Made by a program: the position numbers and the translations under genes. Shown one piece after another: positions 30,630-41,319 of a stretch of DNA of 64,000 bases; position 1 is the first letter of the stretch, and every line of letters starts with the position of its first letter. Origin of the DNA: Conchocele bisecta (Eukaryota > Mollusca > Bivalvia > Lucinida > Thyasiridae); NCBI GenBank assembly GCA_029237695.1, contig CM055265.1, forward strand, positions 81,400,447 through 81,464,446. Direction: 5' to 3'. Under the pieces are notes generated by a model, which was given only the letters and a program-made list of their open reading frames with translations, ran no database searches and was not told where the DNA came from.

Positions 30630-31258
30630 GTGCAGAGCATCTCCTAGGTTACGACCCCATGACCTTCGGAACCCCTCTGCCGCTGCTGCAGATCCCACCC
30701 CAGGCGATCAAGGACGTGAGCTCGAAACTGATGGATCCAAAAGCTTCCGTAGGACAGTACACGCAGGACTGTAAGTCTATATCGAGCCTGAAATCACTCG
30801 TCACCGCGACGGATTATAACTGTGTTCGTGAGGCTACCGTCGATGTGGGGTACATCTGTAAAAACTGCCAGATGGTCTACCCGGCGAAGGACGCGTGCTT
30901 CAGCCATCAGAGAATGATGTGTTTCCCCGGCGGTAACGTACCTGAGGGAATAAATCCGATGCTGAAACTAGAACAAATCCAGTATGAATGTAAACTGTGC
31001 GCGGAGAAGGTTTCGTCGGTACATGAATACAAGACACACTGTGATAGTGACACACATAAGAAGAAAGTTGTGAAATACCACCAGCAAAAGGCTGCGTTAA
31101 GCGGTAGCGGTATGAAATCCAGTGCAGCGTCGACCATGGCGCTAACGTCACATGTCGGACACGAGCAGATTACTTCCAAAGATGGCGCGATTGCCGTTGG
31201 ACAAGCTGAACATATGGAAGGTCCCTCCGGTGATGCCAAACGTGTTGGTGCTGTATAA
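30630..31258 (+). CDS. ZFHX3/4: Terminal coding exon of the ZFHX-like gene with two zinc fingers and stop
   Basis: The acceptor is CGTCCATTCTCAG ending at 30629. 209 codons then TAA at 31256-31258. The start GAEHLLGYDPMTFGTPLPLL leads to finger one, YICKNC with ligands C-x2-C-x12-H-x4-C (C2HC, around 30850-30920), and finger two, YECKLC with C-x2-C-x12-H-x5-H (around 30987-31055). After these come a Lys/Gln-rich stretch and a Ser/Ala/Gly-rich tail ending AKRVGAV. Paired fingers near the C-terminus match ZFHX3/4. The vertebrate proteins carry a longer Ser/Pro/Gln tail, so this tail is comparatively short. Confidence 0.93.
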
Positions 31259-31433
31259 CTATGGAGGAGTCTAAAGTGTAGACTGGTGTACTTAAAATTG
31301 GGACAACAGTGGGCAAGAGAAATCCTCTTGGCGTTTGTGTACCAAGTACATCGCCTCATCGTACTTGGAAATTTAACTGTCAAATGATCATTTCTCTGTT
31401 GATGTTCGATCAGAGATTAATTATCGGCCAGTC

Positions 31434-31465
31434 AAGTGCGAGATCAGACGTCTGATCTCGCACTT
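31434..31465. repeat. 32-bp perfect palindrome just 3' of the stop codon
   Basis: Arms AAGTGCGAGATCAGAC and GTCTGATCTCGCACTT are exact reverse complements with no loop. GGCCAGTC and GGCTAGTCG outside the arms extend the symmetry imperfectly. It lies about 175 nt after the stop and would form a hairpin in mRNA. The central core resembles that of family G elements, so it may be a decayed insertion. Confidence 0.8.
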
Positions 31466-31812
31466 GGCTAGTCGAAAATGTTTTGCGGTACCTTTTTGTC
31501 CACTGCCGGCTCAAATATTAAAACTTAACAGTATTCAGATATAGTGTATATGTTGTTCTAGAGCCATGCCATTACAGAGGGATTCTTTTTCAAATGTTTG
31601 TAAATACTAGTTCCTGTATCAGTGTTTAACCTGAAGCTGGAGTACTTCTATATTGTATCACCAGACGTGAGGTTTGAACAGTAACTTTCCAAGCTTGATG
31701 TCAAGTATTTGAATTGAAAATGCTTGAAAATAAGTTGGAACGTCTGAAAGTTGTATATTGTGTCTGAAATTGGTACACTTTTCTGCTTTTCTATGTGAAT
31801 CTTTGTCTGGGT

Positions 31813-31890
31813 AGTCTAGAAATGTTCTAGACACAGTCTACAAATTTTCTAAACACAGTCTAAAAATGTTCTAGACCCAGTCTAGAAATC
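31813..31890 (+). repeat. 22-bp tandem repeat, 3.5 copies
   Basis: Units start at 31813, 31835, 31857 and 31879. The consensus is AGTCTAGAAATGTTCTAGACAC. Each unit contains a small internal palindrome around TCTAGA. It sits in the probable 3' UTR. Confidence 0.85.
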
Positions 31891-32360
31891 CAACAAGACT
31901 GATTGTTTTCTTCACAATTAGTTAATTGTGAGATACAAAAACCATGTCATGTTTTCTAGTGAATGCGTCTCTCGATACTAAGGCGAAGATAGTTAGCAAT
32001 TTAGTTGCTCAAACATCAAAATAGGTTTCTTTACATGAGTGCATGGACACTGTTGATCAGCAGCTCTGTTTAATTCCAATCATGAAGTGCTACGCTAGAT
32101 ATATTTTTTATTTTTTCATATCTGTTTATATGTAGTCCAAAATATGACCTATTGTACATTGTGTTTTCGAGCTGCATACCATCATTTGTTGTATGCTTTG
32201 TTGAGATTCGTACTTAATTAGACCAAATCTGCTGTTTGTTGATGTTTGACCACTAAGTCAATTGCAGTCAGTGTAGCTCCAGACCAGTCTGTATATTTGT
32301 GCAGTCCAATCAGGATCTACTCTATTTGTTTATTTTATTCATATGAATGTATTATAAATA

Positions 32361-32594
32361 TTAACCCTTACAATGCTGAATTTAACTTTTGCTGTCTCCT
32401 GGCCTCAAATGACTGTTAGCTGTTGATAGGCCATTAAACACCAATAAATAAATTTCTACAAATACATGTTTTAACAGTGCATTAGAGATGATTCTCATGT
32501 GCTGCAAAACATGCTGTTTTTTTTCCCTTAAAATACCACATAAAATAACACAAATATATATACAGCAGACATGTTTAAAGGTCATTTAAGGGTC
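32361..32594. mobile_element. Family A MITE carrying a nested SINE fragment
   Basis: TTAACCCTTACAATGCTGAA left, ATTTAAGGGTCAA right. A SINE 3' fragment replaces the inner left arm. The remaining stem GCATTAGAGATGATTCTCATG is asymmetric. Confidence 0.7.
32399..32450 (+). mobile_element. Truncated SINE 3' end
   Basis: CTGGCCTCAAATGACTGTTA then GCTGTTGATAGGCCATTAAA. It is truncated at the same place as the fragments at 24978 and 38804. Confidence 0.75.
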
Positions 32595-32707
32595 AATATT
32601 CTTTGAGTTCAGCGGTAACTTGGTTTGACTCACAAGCAAGTACATGATTGGTGAAAGCTCTTGGGACTTAAAACTTACATTGTTTAACATTGTTGTTGAC
32701 GACCAGA

Positions 32708-32872
32708 TGTCTTGTTTTATACGTAGTTATTGTAGACATCGAGTAACAGTAATATGTGTGTGTATATTGTAAATATGTATGTAGAAGAATGTTCATTATT
32801 ATAGCCTGTTTAAGGATACACAATATGTATAATAATGTCTACGTATCGCGTATAAAACAAGACAAGCTTTTC
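32708..32872. repeat. Imperfect inverted repeat in the 3' flank
   Basis: TGTCTTGTTTTATACG near 32709 mirrors CGCGTATAAAACAAGACAAG near 32855, with TTGTAGACAT / ATGTCTACG further in. Likely an old palindromic element. Confidence 0.6.
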
Positions 32873-33117
32873 TGTCACGTCTAGTTATTGTTTTGTGAAA
32901 GTGAATCAGCTGGAAACGTGTAATTATTATCCACATATTTTGTCGATTGTGATGTTTACATTGGAACAGAGTGTATCTGACCTGATTTTGTTATTGTTTT
33001 GACACTGCGTTTTCATAGCACGTTGTTGCTATCTGTATTAAGTTTGACATATCTATTGACTCCAGTGGAAGGGTGACCCTATTCCAACAAACACATAAAA
33101 ACGAGCGGCCATGCACC

Positions 33118-33310
33118 TTAGCCCTTACAGTGTCGAATTAAAATCTTGTCGTCTGCTACTTCTTTCTTATTTTCCATTTTGCTCATTGTCGCATGGTTTG
33201 ACAGAATTTTAGGTAAAATGCTGCCAAACCATGTGTTTTACCCAGTGAAAAGACAGAAATGTGAAACAACAGCAGACGACAATTTTCGATTCCCACATTC
33301 TAATGGTTAA
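33118..33310. mobile_element. Family A MITE
   Basis: TTAGCCCTTACAGTGTCGAA left, CACATTCTAATGGTTAA right. The stem is shortened to TTTTAGGTAAAATGC. Confidence 0.78.
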
Positions 33311-33578
33311 TAAGACATTTTGCAACTTGATTGTACTTGATTTTGCGACTTGATTATAATCGGCTCAAAATGCCTTATTGTGATCAAAACTGCTCTTTGT
33401 GAGCAAAAATATGATGATTTGGCCGAGTGACGATACTAAGTATGACATCAGGATATTTCATGAGGAAACTGTTTATTAACCGAGGTCTGTCGAAAATCAG
33501 TATAGACCCAAATGAGTGTGCGATGAATTGTTTTCCTGTCTGACTCGAGGCAGCCATTCATCGTGGAATTAACCAAGT

Positions 33579-33648
33579 ACAGTGGAACTTCTCTGAACCG
33601 GACCCCCTGGGGACCCCTTTGTGTTTAATTTAGATGGGTTTCACTTCA
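33579..33648. mobile_element. Family J short copy
   Basis: TACAGTGGAACTTCTCTGAA then CCGGACCCCCTGGGGACC and GATGGGTTTCACTT. Confidence 0.6.
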
Positions 33649-34123
33649 ATTTATTTCATTGCCGGGTCTGTTCATGATTGAAAATGACAAGATTGGTTCA
33701 CGGCGTGTTTAGCCACGCCTTCTCACTGTTATCTCCGCCTTTACTGTTAGCTCCGTGCTGAATGGCTGCCCACTGGAGCATAATGCTGTGTTGTTTATTT
33801 TGTATAGTCTGTTTCAGAATTAAGAAGTATATACTAAGTCAGCATTTACTATATAGCCTATAGTTACTTATATTTTGTTGAATTGATTGTGAAACTAGTT
33901 ATGCCAAATATAATTTGGTAAGTTCACTGAAAATGACATGTGAAACTTTGCATTTATATGTTGTGTAAAATATGTAGAATTAGCCCCATGGGTTTTGTTA
34001 TACAATGTGTACATTTTGTCAAGAAGTTAGTGTTCATAGACATTTGATAAACAGTATAAGTATATATTAAACATGTATGACACAGCTGTAGACTAATAAG
34101 AAATGTATGCGTGTAATAAACAT

Positions 34124-34362
34124 AATTGTGGCTGTGACTGGAGAAACGGGGCTTATGGGATGTGTGACCAAATCCTGACAAAATTGCACACTCATGTAGC
34201 CTGATAACGATCTATATTACTCGTTCGAAGCGTGATGGGTGTTCCATTGATGGAATGGCGAACAGCGTAAATCCTGATCAGACTGCGCGGATGCGCAGTC
34301 TGATCTGGATCTACACTGGTCGCAAAAGTCACAAGCCCCATTTCTCAAGTCACAGCCACAAT
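34124..34362. mobile_element. Family G complete element
   Basis: Terminal inverted repeats ATTGTGGCTGTGACTGGAGA and TCTCAAGTCACAGCCACAAT, then GGGGCTTATG / CACAAGCCCC. Core hairpin CCTGATCAGACTGCGCGGAT / GCGCAGTCTGATCTGGATC. Confidence 0.85.
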
Positions 34363-34705
34363 TAGGGTCTTTGAAAAACAACAGCATTTTGGTTATTGTT
34401 AATATGCCTCACTGTCATGGAAACGAGCGTTCATATATGTTGGTCATTGGCCCATGAATGTGTTCTGTATATATCGTATCTATAGCTCATTTCACTTGAA
34501 CTTTCTTTCATTGCATTGCTGAACTTGTGTAATGAACTCTCATAAGAACAATATGTTGAACACGGTCCTATGCTAAACTTATTACTTAAACCAATCAGAC
34601 AATTCAAAGACACATTAAATGTTCTAGTTCATATGCTTTAGAAAATTATATTAGAGATTTTAGGAGGTGCGCAACTTTTCTAATGTACAGTCTACACTCG
34701 TTACA

Positions 34706-34949
34706 TTAACCCTTATTTTTTGTCATCGGCTGTTTATTTTCTATTTTCCATTTTTATCAAATAAAACATGCTTTGACAGCATTTTGGAATAGTTTACAAC
34801 ATGCTTTGACAGCACTTCAGAATCATCATTTCCATTGGAAATGATTCTGAACTTATGAAGTGCTGTCAAATCATGTTTTTATTGAGAAATAAGGCAAAAT
34901 ATAAAAGCAACATCAAACGACAAATTGTGTGTAGCAGTCTAAGGGTTAA
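34706..34949. mobile_element. Family A MITE, long variant
   Basis: TTAACCCTTATTTTTTGTCA left, GCAGTCTAAGGGTTAA right. The ACCGCTATC segment of the left end is deleted. Confidence 0.82.
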
Positions 34950-35660
34950 AGTCAAATTCCTGGTCCCAAGGACATGTTTTCCTGTATAATAACTTGTTAA
35001 CTCAAATGTGTTAACTGGGCTTTGAATAAAGGAGTGTAGACTGTCACTATGATTACTTCAGTACTTGTACTAGTTCTTATAAAACAGATTATGGCTAAAG
35101 TTGTCTATACATTGCAAATATGAATAACTGAACATAGAGAATATTTAGTACCGGTATGTTAATTTTCCACAAAGAAATCTGTCTATTCGTATTTATTTAA
35201 GCCCCTCACCAGGGCCGTAACCAGAGGTAAAAACCAGAAGTGACGAATCAAGTCCTGATGTGGGGGTCAGGGAGCATTCTCCCCACCAATACCCTGGGGG
35301 TTTGTTAAATTCTTAGTATGAAAAAAAAGCAGCAAAATGACAGACGACGCGACTGCCTCGTCTGCCTTATCCTGGTTACGGTACTGCTCACACATACAGT
35401 TTCATAAAAGTGGTTTCAATATCTAATTTCCTAACATAATAAAAAAGAAATCGTAACTGGCTTAGAATTGAGTTTCTTCAGCAAGCTATTGTGATAATTT
35501 TACGTGATTTTCATGATTGTGTAAACAATTGTTACCGCTAGTAACTAGTTCACAAATAACTGTTCAAAATATACCTCAAATGTATGTCATATTGGTGTCT
35601 TGTATGGTATAAAATGTCTGTTCATGTACGTTGTCTAATAAGTATAAAAATGGTCATCAA
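34950..35660. other. Repeat-poor stretch, no gene seen
   Basis: AT-rich. 35205-35390 contains GGGCCGTAACCAGAGG and CCTTATCCTGGTTACGG as distant inverted copies, probably a decayed element. AATAAA near 35025. Confidence 0.3.
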
Positions 35661-35872
35661 GTGATTCTGGTGTGGTGAGGACCTGGCATCAGATCAGGAT
35701 TATTCTGATTTCAGGGCTGAATATATAGTTTTTTTTTTGTAAATATTCAGTTCTGATTTTGGGACTTTCCCCCCATTTGTACATGTACTTGTACAGGTTA
35801 TATATGGGATTTAGTACTAAACCCATTGACCCGGCTGTTGATAGGCCGTTAAACACAAACAAACAAACAAAA
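35661..35872 (+). mobile_element. SINE, 5'-truncated
   Basis: TGGTGTGGTGAGGACCTGGC, TTTCAGGGCTGAATATATAG, and 3' GGCCGTTAAACACAAACAAA tail. Confidence 0.75.
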
Positions 35873-36088
35873 ATGGCTGTTAGGTAACAATTGGTGCTTT
35901 AGTCTGATCTGGGGCTTCGCTGGACGCGATTCAGTCAAAGGGTTTTCCTTTGCTGTCCTCAACTTCTGAACATTTGTCACGCAGGATATTCTTTGTCACA
36001 AATGTTATGAAGGATCTGTTGTCACACGGCAGCACGTATACAACTTGCATATGCATTTGCCCATCAATCGCATTTACGTAGCATATTA

Positions 36089-36302
36089 TTAACCCTTACT
36101 ACGCTGAATTAAATGTTGTCGTCTGCTGGAAATGTTTTATTTTCAATATTTCTTGACAAAAACCTGGTTTTGACAGCACATGAGAATCGTCTCCAGTGGA
36201 GACGATTCTCATGTGCTGTCAAAACCAGTTTTTTGTTAAGAATTAAAGCAAAAATGAAAAACAGCAGACGGCAATTTCCGTCAACACCGTAGGAAGGGTT
36301 AA
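36089..36302. mobile_element. Family A MITE, CATGAG stem subtype, perfect hairpin
   Basis: TTAACCCTTACTACGCTGAA left, CCGTAGGAAGGGTTAA right. GACAGCACATGAGAATCGTC and its exact complement form the stem. Probably among the youngest copies. Confidence 0.88.
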
Positions 36303-37017
36303 ACTTACAACTCCCGTGCTCTCACCACTGTATTGAAACTGTCGACCAACTAACAGCTTTATCTACAATGCATGTATCTCGAAGAATGACACAAGCATTT
36401 ATTGTACTTCTTTTGCATTTTATCTTCTTTACTTATTTTCTGTTTTGTTTACTTTATATGCATTTGATGCTATATTTCTCCTTAGAAACACAGGGTTGCA
36501 ATCTACAATGTTAAGTATATATACTTAAATATTTATGTTAATTCTTATATAATATGGTAAATGACAAAACATGCCTTACCATTCTTTGATTTCAACCCAA
36601 AAAATGTAAACACAAGAGAGGCATATTCCTTTGTTTTGGAAATATGTTCCAGATTTTTGTGACAAAAGTGAAAAATTGTAGTTTAATTAAATGACTGTTA
36701 ATTATAGATATACATCTTAAGAATTGACAATAACTAGTGTGGTAAATGATAATTTGATAATTGTGGAATGTTTTTTCTCGCAATATTAAATTGCGATGTT
36801 GTAAGGCATATTTCTTCATTTACTTACCATTACCAGATCTACTGTACTTCAGAATGTATTAACCCATATACTTTACACTCCGTCTATATGGACCAGTGTG
36901 TAACATTTTTGACGCTGTCACACTCGATATTCTACCATGTCACGCTTTGTAATTCATATACTGATTCCATAAATTTACAATAATATCCGTATTTGTGTTG
37001 AACATTTAATATTTCTC
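36303..37017. other. AT-rich stretch, nothing recognised
   Basis: Only weak inverted repeats (GACAATAACTAGTGTGG, AATATTAAATTGCG). The small open frames here lack splice or coding support. Confidence 0.3.
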
Positions 37018-37162
37018 AGGGGCGGATCTAGAAGGGGGGTTCCGGGGTTGCAACCCTGTTCAGCCACAGAGTTTACATAGATCACAGTTTACAACCAGTT
37101 GGAGTCTGAATTTAAATGCCGTAAAACACAGGAAAGTGCATTTCGAAGAGCTCGAACATAGG

Positions 37163-37262
37163 ACAAGCCCCTAGTTGCGAACGGTAACGGGTACTCCTGT
37201 ACTGTTCGTAGCTAGCTACGGACAGTACGGGAGTAGATTGCAAGAGTTACCTTCGCAACTAG
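37163..37262. repeat. Palindrome family Q, second copy
   Basis: AGTTGCGAACGGTAACGGGT and GAGTTACCTTCGCAACT arms. Preceded by GGGGCGGATCTAGAAGGGGG and followed by a 20+ base poly-C run (37267-37289). Confidence 0.7.
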
Positions 37263-37335
37263 ACAACCCCCCCCCCCCCCCCCCCCCCCTATTCCCCAAA
37301 TGCTGGATCCTATCCTCTTTCTTCATTACTTTCTC

Positions 37336-37385
37336 CCGTCCCTATATGACCTTAGCTGTTACGGGGACGTTAAACCCATTCACTT
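37336..37385 (+). mobile_element. SINE 3' end, CACT-tail type
   Basis: ATGACCTTAGCTGTTACGGG then GACGTTAAACCCATTCACT. The GACGTTAAACCC ending matches the SINE at 41665, not the AAAC-tailed form. Confidence 0.6.
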
Positions 37386-37610
37386 TTTTTTCAATTTCTT
37401 TCTCATTACTTGATGTAAACCTTCAATATCATTTACGAATATATCTCGTGTGCGATAATTCAGAAATTTTACACACTGTCTCTCATTATAATATCTATAT
37501 TTTGTTCTTGTGAAGTTTTGCGCTTCATATAATTATTTGTAAAATTAAAGTGTAAATGCCATCACCCTTCGTTGATGCTGCTGCAATATATTGGTTTTCT
37601 CTTCATTTAA

Positions 37611-37823
37611 TTAACTCATTGCATGTTGGGAAACTTGTGGGCTATAAATAGTTTTAAAAAAAGCAGATGACTATTCACTATATTCACAATATCATGAATA
37701 TGTCTTGGAATTTCATTAATACACACTTCTAATGAAATTGTAAGGCATATTTACAGAGAGAAATAAGAAATATTCTTGTAATTTGTTGGCTGTTATTTTC
37801 ACCGCTAGCATTCAAAGAGTTAA
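37611..37823. mobile_element. Family F palindromic element, TTAA-flanked
   Basis: TTAACTCATTGCATGTTGGG left, GCTAGCATTCAAAGAGTTAA right, core TTTCATTAATACACACTTCT then AATGAAATTG. The younger copy is at 59538. Confidence 0.78.
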
Positions 37824-37929
37824 AAAATGTATTGGTGATACAGGCTGCAAAATCATGGAGGGTATTATATGCCACGCATACCTGCTTGTTCGGAATGCTT
37901 CAACCTGGTAATTATAAATATAAATATCC

Positions 37930-38194
37930 TCTGGTTATACCCCTTATGTGAGTATTACGATTATTCATAATCCTATTACTGTTAGGGGAAGGGGCCAAGT
38001 GACTTTGGTGTGGTATGGATCTGGCACCAGGTCGGGTTATTCTAATTTCACGGCTGAATCTTTTTTTCTATGTAAATATTCCGTTCTGATTTTGGTATTT
38101 TCCCCCAATGCAGCAGGTTAAATACGGGATTGAACCTGTTGGCCCAGCCTAAAATGATCTTAGCTGTTGATAGGCGGTTAAACACCAATGAATC
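37930..38194 (+). mobile_element. SINE, 5'-truncated, 9-bp target duplication
   Basis: TAAATATCC is at 37921-37929 and 38195-38203. Starts inside the element at TCTGGTTATACCCC, ends GGCGGTTAAACACCAATGAA. Confidence 0.8.
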
Positions 38195-38342
38195 TAAATA
38201 TCCCGTTGTAGTAAGTGCAGATACCCCGGAAAATTACATAATACCATCTGCCAGAGACGACCTCTAGATTCAGCAAATTCATGTTATTTCGAGAAGACTT
38301 ACGAAAATTTGTGCTTTAAACCGAGTTAGTAGCGTAGTTGCT

Positions 38343-38598
38343 GTGACATGTGACACGCTATGTGACCTTCGATGATGAAAAATATTGTAAATTGTGTAAA
38401 CGTATTTAATGAAATTACCTTCGGACATCTGCGTAATTTCATTAAATACGTTTACACAATATACAATATTTTTCATAAATAAAGTCAAAAGTTTACAAGA
38501 TTTTCAGAGTACGGGCAGAATATAATATTGTAAATTTAGTAAACGTATTTCATGAAATTATGTCCGAAGGTACAAAATTACACGGCATGTCACATATG
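38343..38598. mobile_element. Family M element
   Basis: Left TGACATGTGACACGCTATGT, right TACACGGCATGTCACATATG. TAAACGTATTTAATGAAATT and its complement form a stem around CTTCGGACAT. Confidence 0.75.
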
Positions 38599-38791
38599 TG
38601 CCTGTGCCTGTATAAGAAAAGTAGGTTGAAGCAGGACTAACTAATCTGTGTTTGTCATATTTTGCCTACTGTGTCGCTTCTAACTATCTTATTGGATTTA
38701 CCATCATTGTGTTCACTTCAACTTTGTGGTTCAAAATTCACGTGCTAACTTTGATGCATGTAATAAATTTATTATCTTTTGAGAATTTACT

Positions 38792-38870
38792 TCAACTGTC
38801 GATCCCAGCCTTAAATGACCTTGGCTGTTGATAGGCCGTTAAACACCAATAAATCAAATCAACTGTCGAT
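38792..38870 (+). mobile_element. 55-bp truncated SINE with 12-bp target duplication
   Basis: TCAACTGTCGAT is at 38792-38803 and 38859-38870. The insert CCCAGCCTTAAATGACCTTG ... CACCAATAAATCAAA is almost the same minimal 3' piece as the one at the exon acceptor (24978-25026). Confidence 0.85.
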
Positions 38871-38918
38871 ATATATACTGCTGTCAATCAATTGCTGCCA
38901 TACAACAGTTTGGACTTA

Positions 38919-39188
38919 TATGAGACACGCCATGTGATTTTGTACCTTCGGACATGTGTAATTTCTTTAAATATGTTCACAATATTTACAATAATTTTCA
39001 TAAATAAAGTCAAAAGTTGACAAAATCTTCAGAGTACATGCTACATGCGGAATATAATTCCGCATGTACTCTGAACGTTTTGTCAACTTTTGACACCATT
39101 TACGGAAGATATTGTAAATTATTGTAAACTTATTTCATGAAATTACGCAGATGTCCGAAGGTACAAAATCACATGGAGTGTCTCATAT
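38919..39188. mobile_element. Family M complete element
   Basis: ATATGAGACACGCCATGTGA left, TCACATGGAGTGTCTCATAT right. The central hairpin CATGCGGAATATAATTCCGC-ATG is followed by TGTCAACTTTTGACACCAT. Confidence 0.83.
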
Positions 39189-39239
39189 TATCATCGAATG
39201 TTTTTCATACTTTATATTTTTTTCTGGATCAAGTCCTGT

Positions 39240-39312
39240 TATGGTATAACTTCAGAACACTGCCAAAACATATTTTTGTTAAAATCAGCAGACGACAAAT
39301 TACATTTAATCC
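39240..39312. mobile_element. Family A remnant
   Basis: ACTTCAGAACACTGCCAAAA and AAATCAGCAGACGACAAAT only. Confidence 0.45.
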
Positions 39313-39635
39313 GTTGATGGCATTGACTAAAATGCGGATACATAATTAGAGAATATACATGTTTTTAATGTCTATTTCTGTTTCTTCTGTTTAGGAAAAT
39401 ATGTATGATATGAAAAGTTGTACATGTCTTTTCTGTCTGTTCCTCTGTCCGTCTGTGTTTCTTTCAAACGGTGCTTTATACAAATCTGTTACTTCCTGCT
39501 AATTTAGTTTATTTTCATGTTTCTCTAGTCCCTTTATATAGTTAGCAGTTTCTTTATTATTTCAATTACTTCACTTTCTGTCACATTTTACAAGTTGTAG
39601 GTCGGCTATGTGTTCATTTTGTTAATATTACAACT

Positions 39636-39812
39636 ACAGTGAAACCTCTCTAAACCGGACACCCTGGGGAGGCATTTGATCATTCTGAGCCATAGTTGTG
39701 TGCTAGTCAATCACGAACAGACATTATCCCCTGAATTAAATGACCAAGAAACTCATCAAAAATAAGATCACAGGTGTTTCATTGGTGTCCTGTTTATAGA
39801 GGTTCCACTGAA
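39636..39812. mobile_element. Family J element
   Basis: TACAGTGAAACCTCTCTAAA-CCGGACACCC left, TGTCCTGTTTATAGAGGTTC-CACTGA right, with unrelated sequence between. Confidence 0.65.
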
Positions 39813-40020
39813 CATCAAAAGTAATACGATGCTATAAATGTCCTAAACATCCTGACATTCAGTAACTCTGTGTAATGCTTTGATGCACTAGGAATAACAA
39901 ATGCACAGATAAACCAACACATCGATACATGGACATGTTTGTTGAAATCAAAGATATTTGTATTAAAAAACTATCATTTTTTTGTAATTTCCAATAACCT
40001 CCGAAGGGAAGCACATTGAA

Positions 40021-40111
40021 TACACATTGTTTTAAAGTCACTCTTTATATGAAATTTTCGACCACATGGTCGAAAATTTAATATAAAGAGCGACTTTAAA
40101 ACAATGTGTAT
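40021..40111. repeat. 90-bp near-perfect palindrome
   Basis: TACACATTGTTTTAAAGTCA then CTCTTTATATGAAATTTTCG, mirrored around ACCACATGGT. Single copy here; about 43-bp arms with a few mismatches. Confidence 0.85.
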
Positions 40112-40220
40112 CATTTTTTGGTTTCTTTCTTGGTCTCCCATCATAAGCAGAGTAAAAAGGAACCCTATAACATCTGAGTTTGTTGTACACTATATTAGTA
40201 TTTTATTTTGTTCACACCAG

Positions 40221-40532
40221 TTGCCTATTTCACCAACGTTGCAAAGTATACTTTAATGTAACAAAGTATACTTTGAGGGAGAAATTTTCAATTTAAGGAT
40301 AAATTTATTACTTTTTATTAAACTGAATTTATTACATTATCACAGCCATTTTGGCTGTGATAATGTAATAAATTCAGTATAATAATTCTGCATACTTTTA
40401 ATCATCAAATATATGCAGTATTTAGTTCTATATGATATAATGCATTTCGGGGAAAATAAATGAATACATGTACTCCCTCAAAGTATACTTTGCTAGATAA
40501 GTATACTTTGTAATTTTGATGAAATCGGCTAC
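40221..40532. mobile_element. Family C MITE
   Basis: TTGCCTATTTCACCAACGTT left, TGATGAAATCGGCTAC right. The central stem TCACAGCCATTTTGGCTGTG-A is perfect. Confidence 0.85.
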
Positions 40533-40919
40533 AGATCGTACGTGAAGCAGTATTGTGTATAAATACATTCCATAGACTTGCTGCGTGCTATACTATAGTT
40601 ATGATAGTACAGTTTTCCTTTGCAACCAACTGAAAGGGGTCAGTAAAATAAACTTGATATCAAAGACATTAACGTGGTATTCTCTATTGCATGCAGTACA
40701 TTCTCCATGACACTGGCACGTATTTGTGTGTCGTAAAACCATAGAAGAGGGGCACGTTACGACAAAAATGTTCTTACGACGAAGATTTCTATAAATTCAC
40801 ATCACACATTAATGAGGTTCTTTATTGCTACCATTTTCCACTTACATGTAGGGGTCAATAAATCTGAACAAATCCACCAAAGATTTATGAATATCGGCTG
40901 TTAATGAGAACTTGTGTAT

Positions 40920-40976
40920 TTTAGTTTTGCACTTGCAAATTTCTTAGTCGTTCAAAATTTAGTGAAACGGGCCCCA
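40920..40976. mobile_element. Family B right-end fragment
   Basis: TTTTGCACTTGCAAATTTCT then AGTGAAACGGGCCCC. Followed 35 bp later by another family B copy. Confidence 0.6.
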
Positions 40977-41010
40977 GATGTGCATGTACATGTATACCAA
41001 TCGTCACAAT

Positions 41011-41228
41011 GGTAAAATGTTTGTAAGTGCAAATTTAGGATCAGATCGTCTTGAAATTTCAATTGATGGATTTACATTTATTGAGCATAGGCTGCATATG
41101 CAGCCTATGCTCAATAAATTGTAAATCCAATAATTGCTTTCAAGAAAACATTGTTAATGTGACATTTACAGACCATCATAATTTTGCACTTACGAACATT
41201 TTAGTCATACGAAGTTTAGTGAAACGGG
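41011..41228. mobile_element. Family B MITE
   Basis: The left outer end is lost; starts TAAAATGTTTGTAAGTGCA. Perfect GAGCATAGGCTGC stem, and right AGTTTAGTGAAACGGG. Confidence 0.8.
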
Positions 41229-41319
41229 ACTCAGATATCTGGACTAAAGGGCTGTCGGTAGTCTAGCTAATCAACTATCACAGTTCTTGTACCTTACTAG
41301 ATCAAGGTATGTGCTGTTA

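Larger units (their letters stand above)
7193..31258 (+). other. ZFHX3/4: Partial gene model: ZFHX3/ZFHX4-type zinc-finger homeobox factor (six exons joined)
   Basis: The coding parts are 7193-7339, 15339-15698, 18538-24414, 25037-25141, 27531-27731 and 30630-31258. All junctions obey GT/AG and all interrupt a codon after its first base (phase 1), so the pieces join in frame. The introns are 7,999, 2,839, 622, 2,389 and 2,898 bp. The join gives about 2,440 residues with 17 zinc fingers and four homeodomains. Vertebrate ZFHX3 and ZFHX4 are about 3,600-3,700 residues with four homeodomains, so roughly 1,000 N-terminal residues are missing and should be encoded upstream of the window. The family comprises nuclear DNA-binding transcription factors acting in neuronal and muscle differentiation and circadian control (family knowledge). 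Assignment to the ZFHX3/4 family is firm. The split into vertebrate paralogues postdates molluscs, so no single symbol applies. Confidence 0.93.
31259..34120 (+). other. Probable 3' UTR / immediate 3' flank
   Basis: AT-rich, mostly unique sequence follows the stop. It contains two TGTAAATA boxes (Pumilio-type UGUANAUA) near 31599 and 32768, a perfect hairpin at 31434-31465, a 22-bp tandem repeat at 31813-31890 and family A copies at 32361 and 33118. Candidate AATAAA signals occur near 32440 (inside a SINE fragment), at 34115-34120 and near 35025. I cannot decide which is used, so the end given here is the second candidate. Confidence 0.4.

Noticed and set aside
37267..37289. Poly-C runs here and at 13847, 50640, 50798 and 57930 as functional signals
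   Set aside because: Recurrent homopolymers attached to a dispersed repeat; lengths may be sequencing artefacts.
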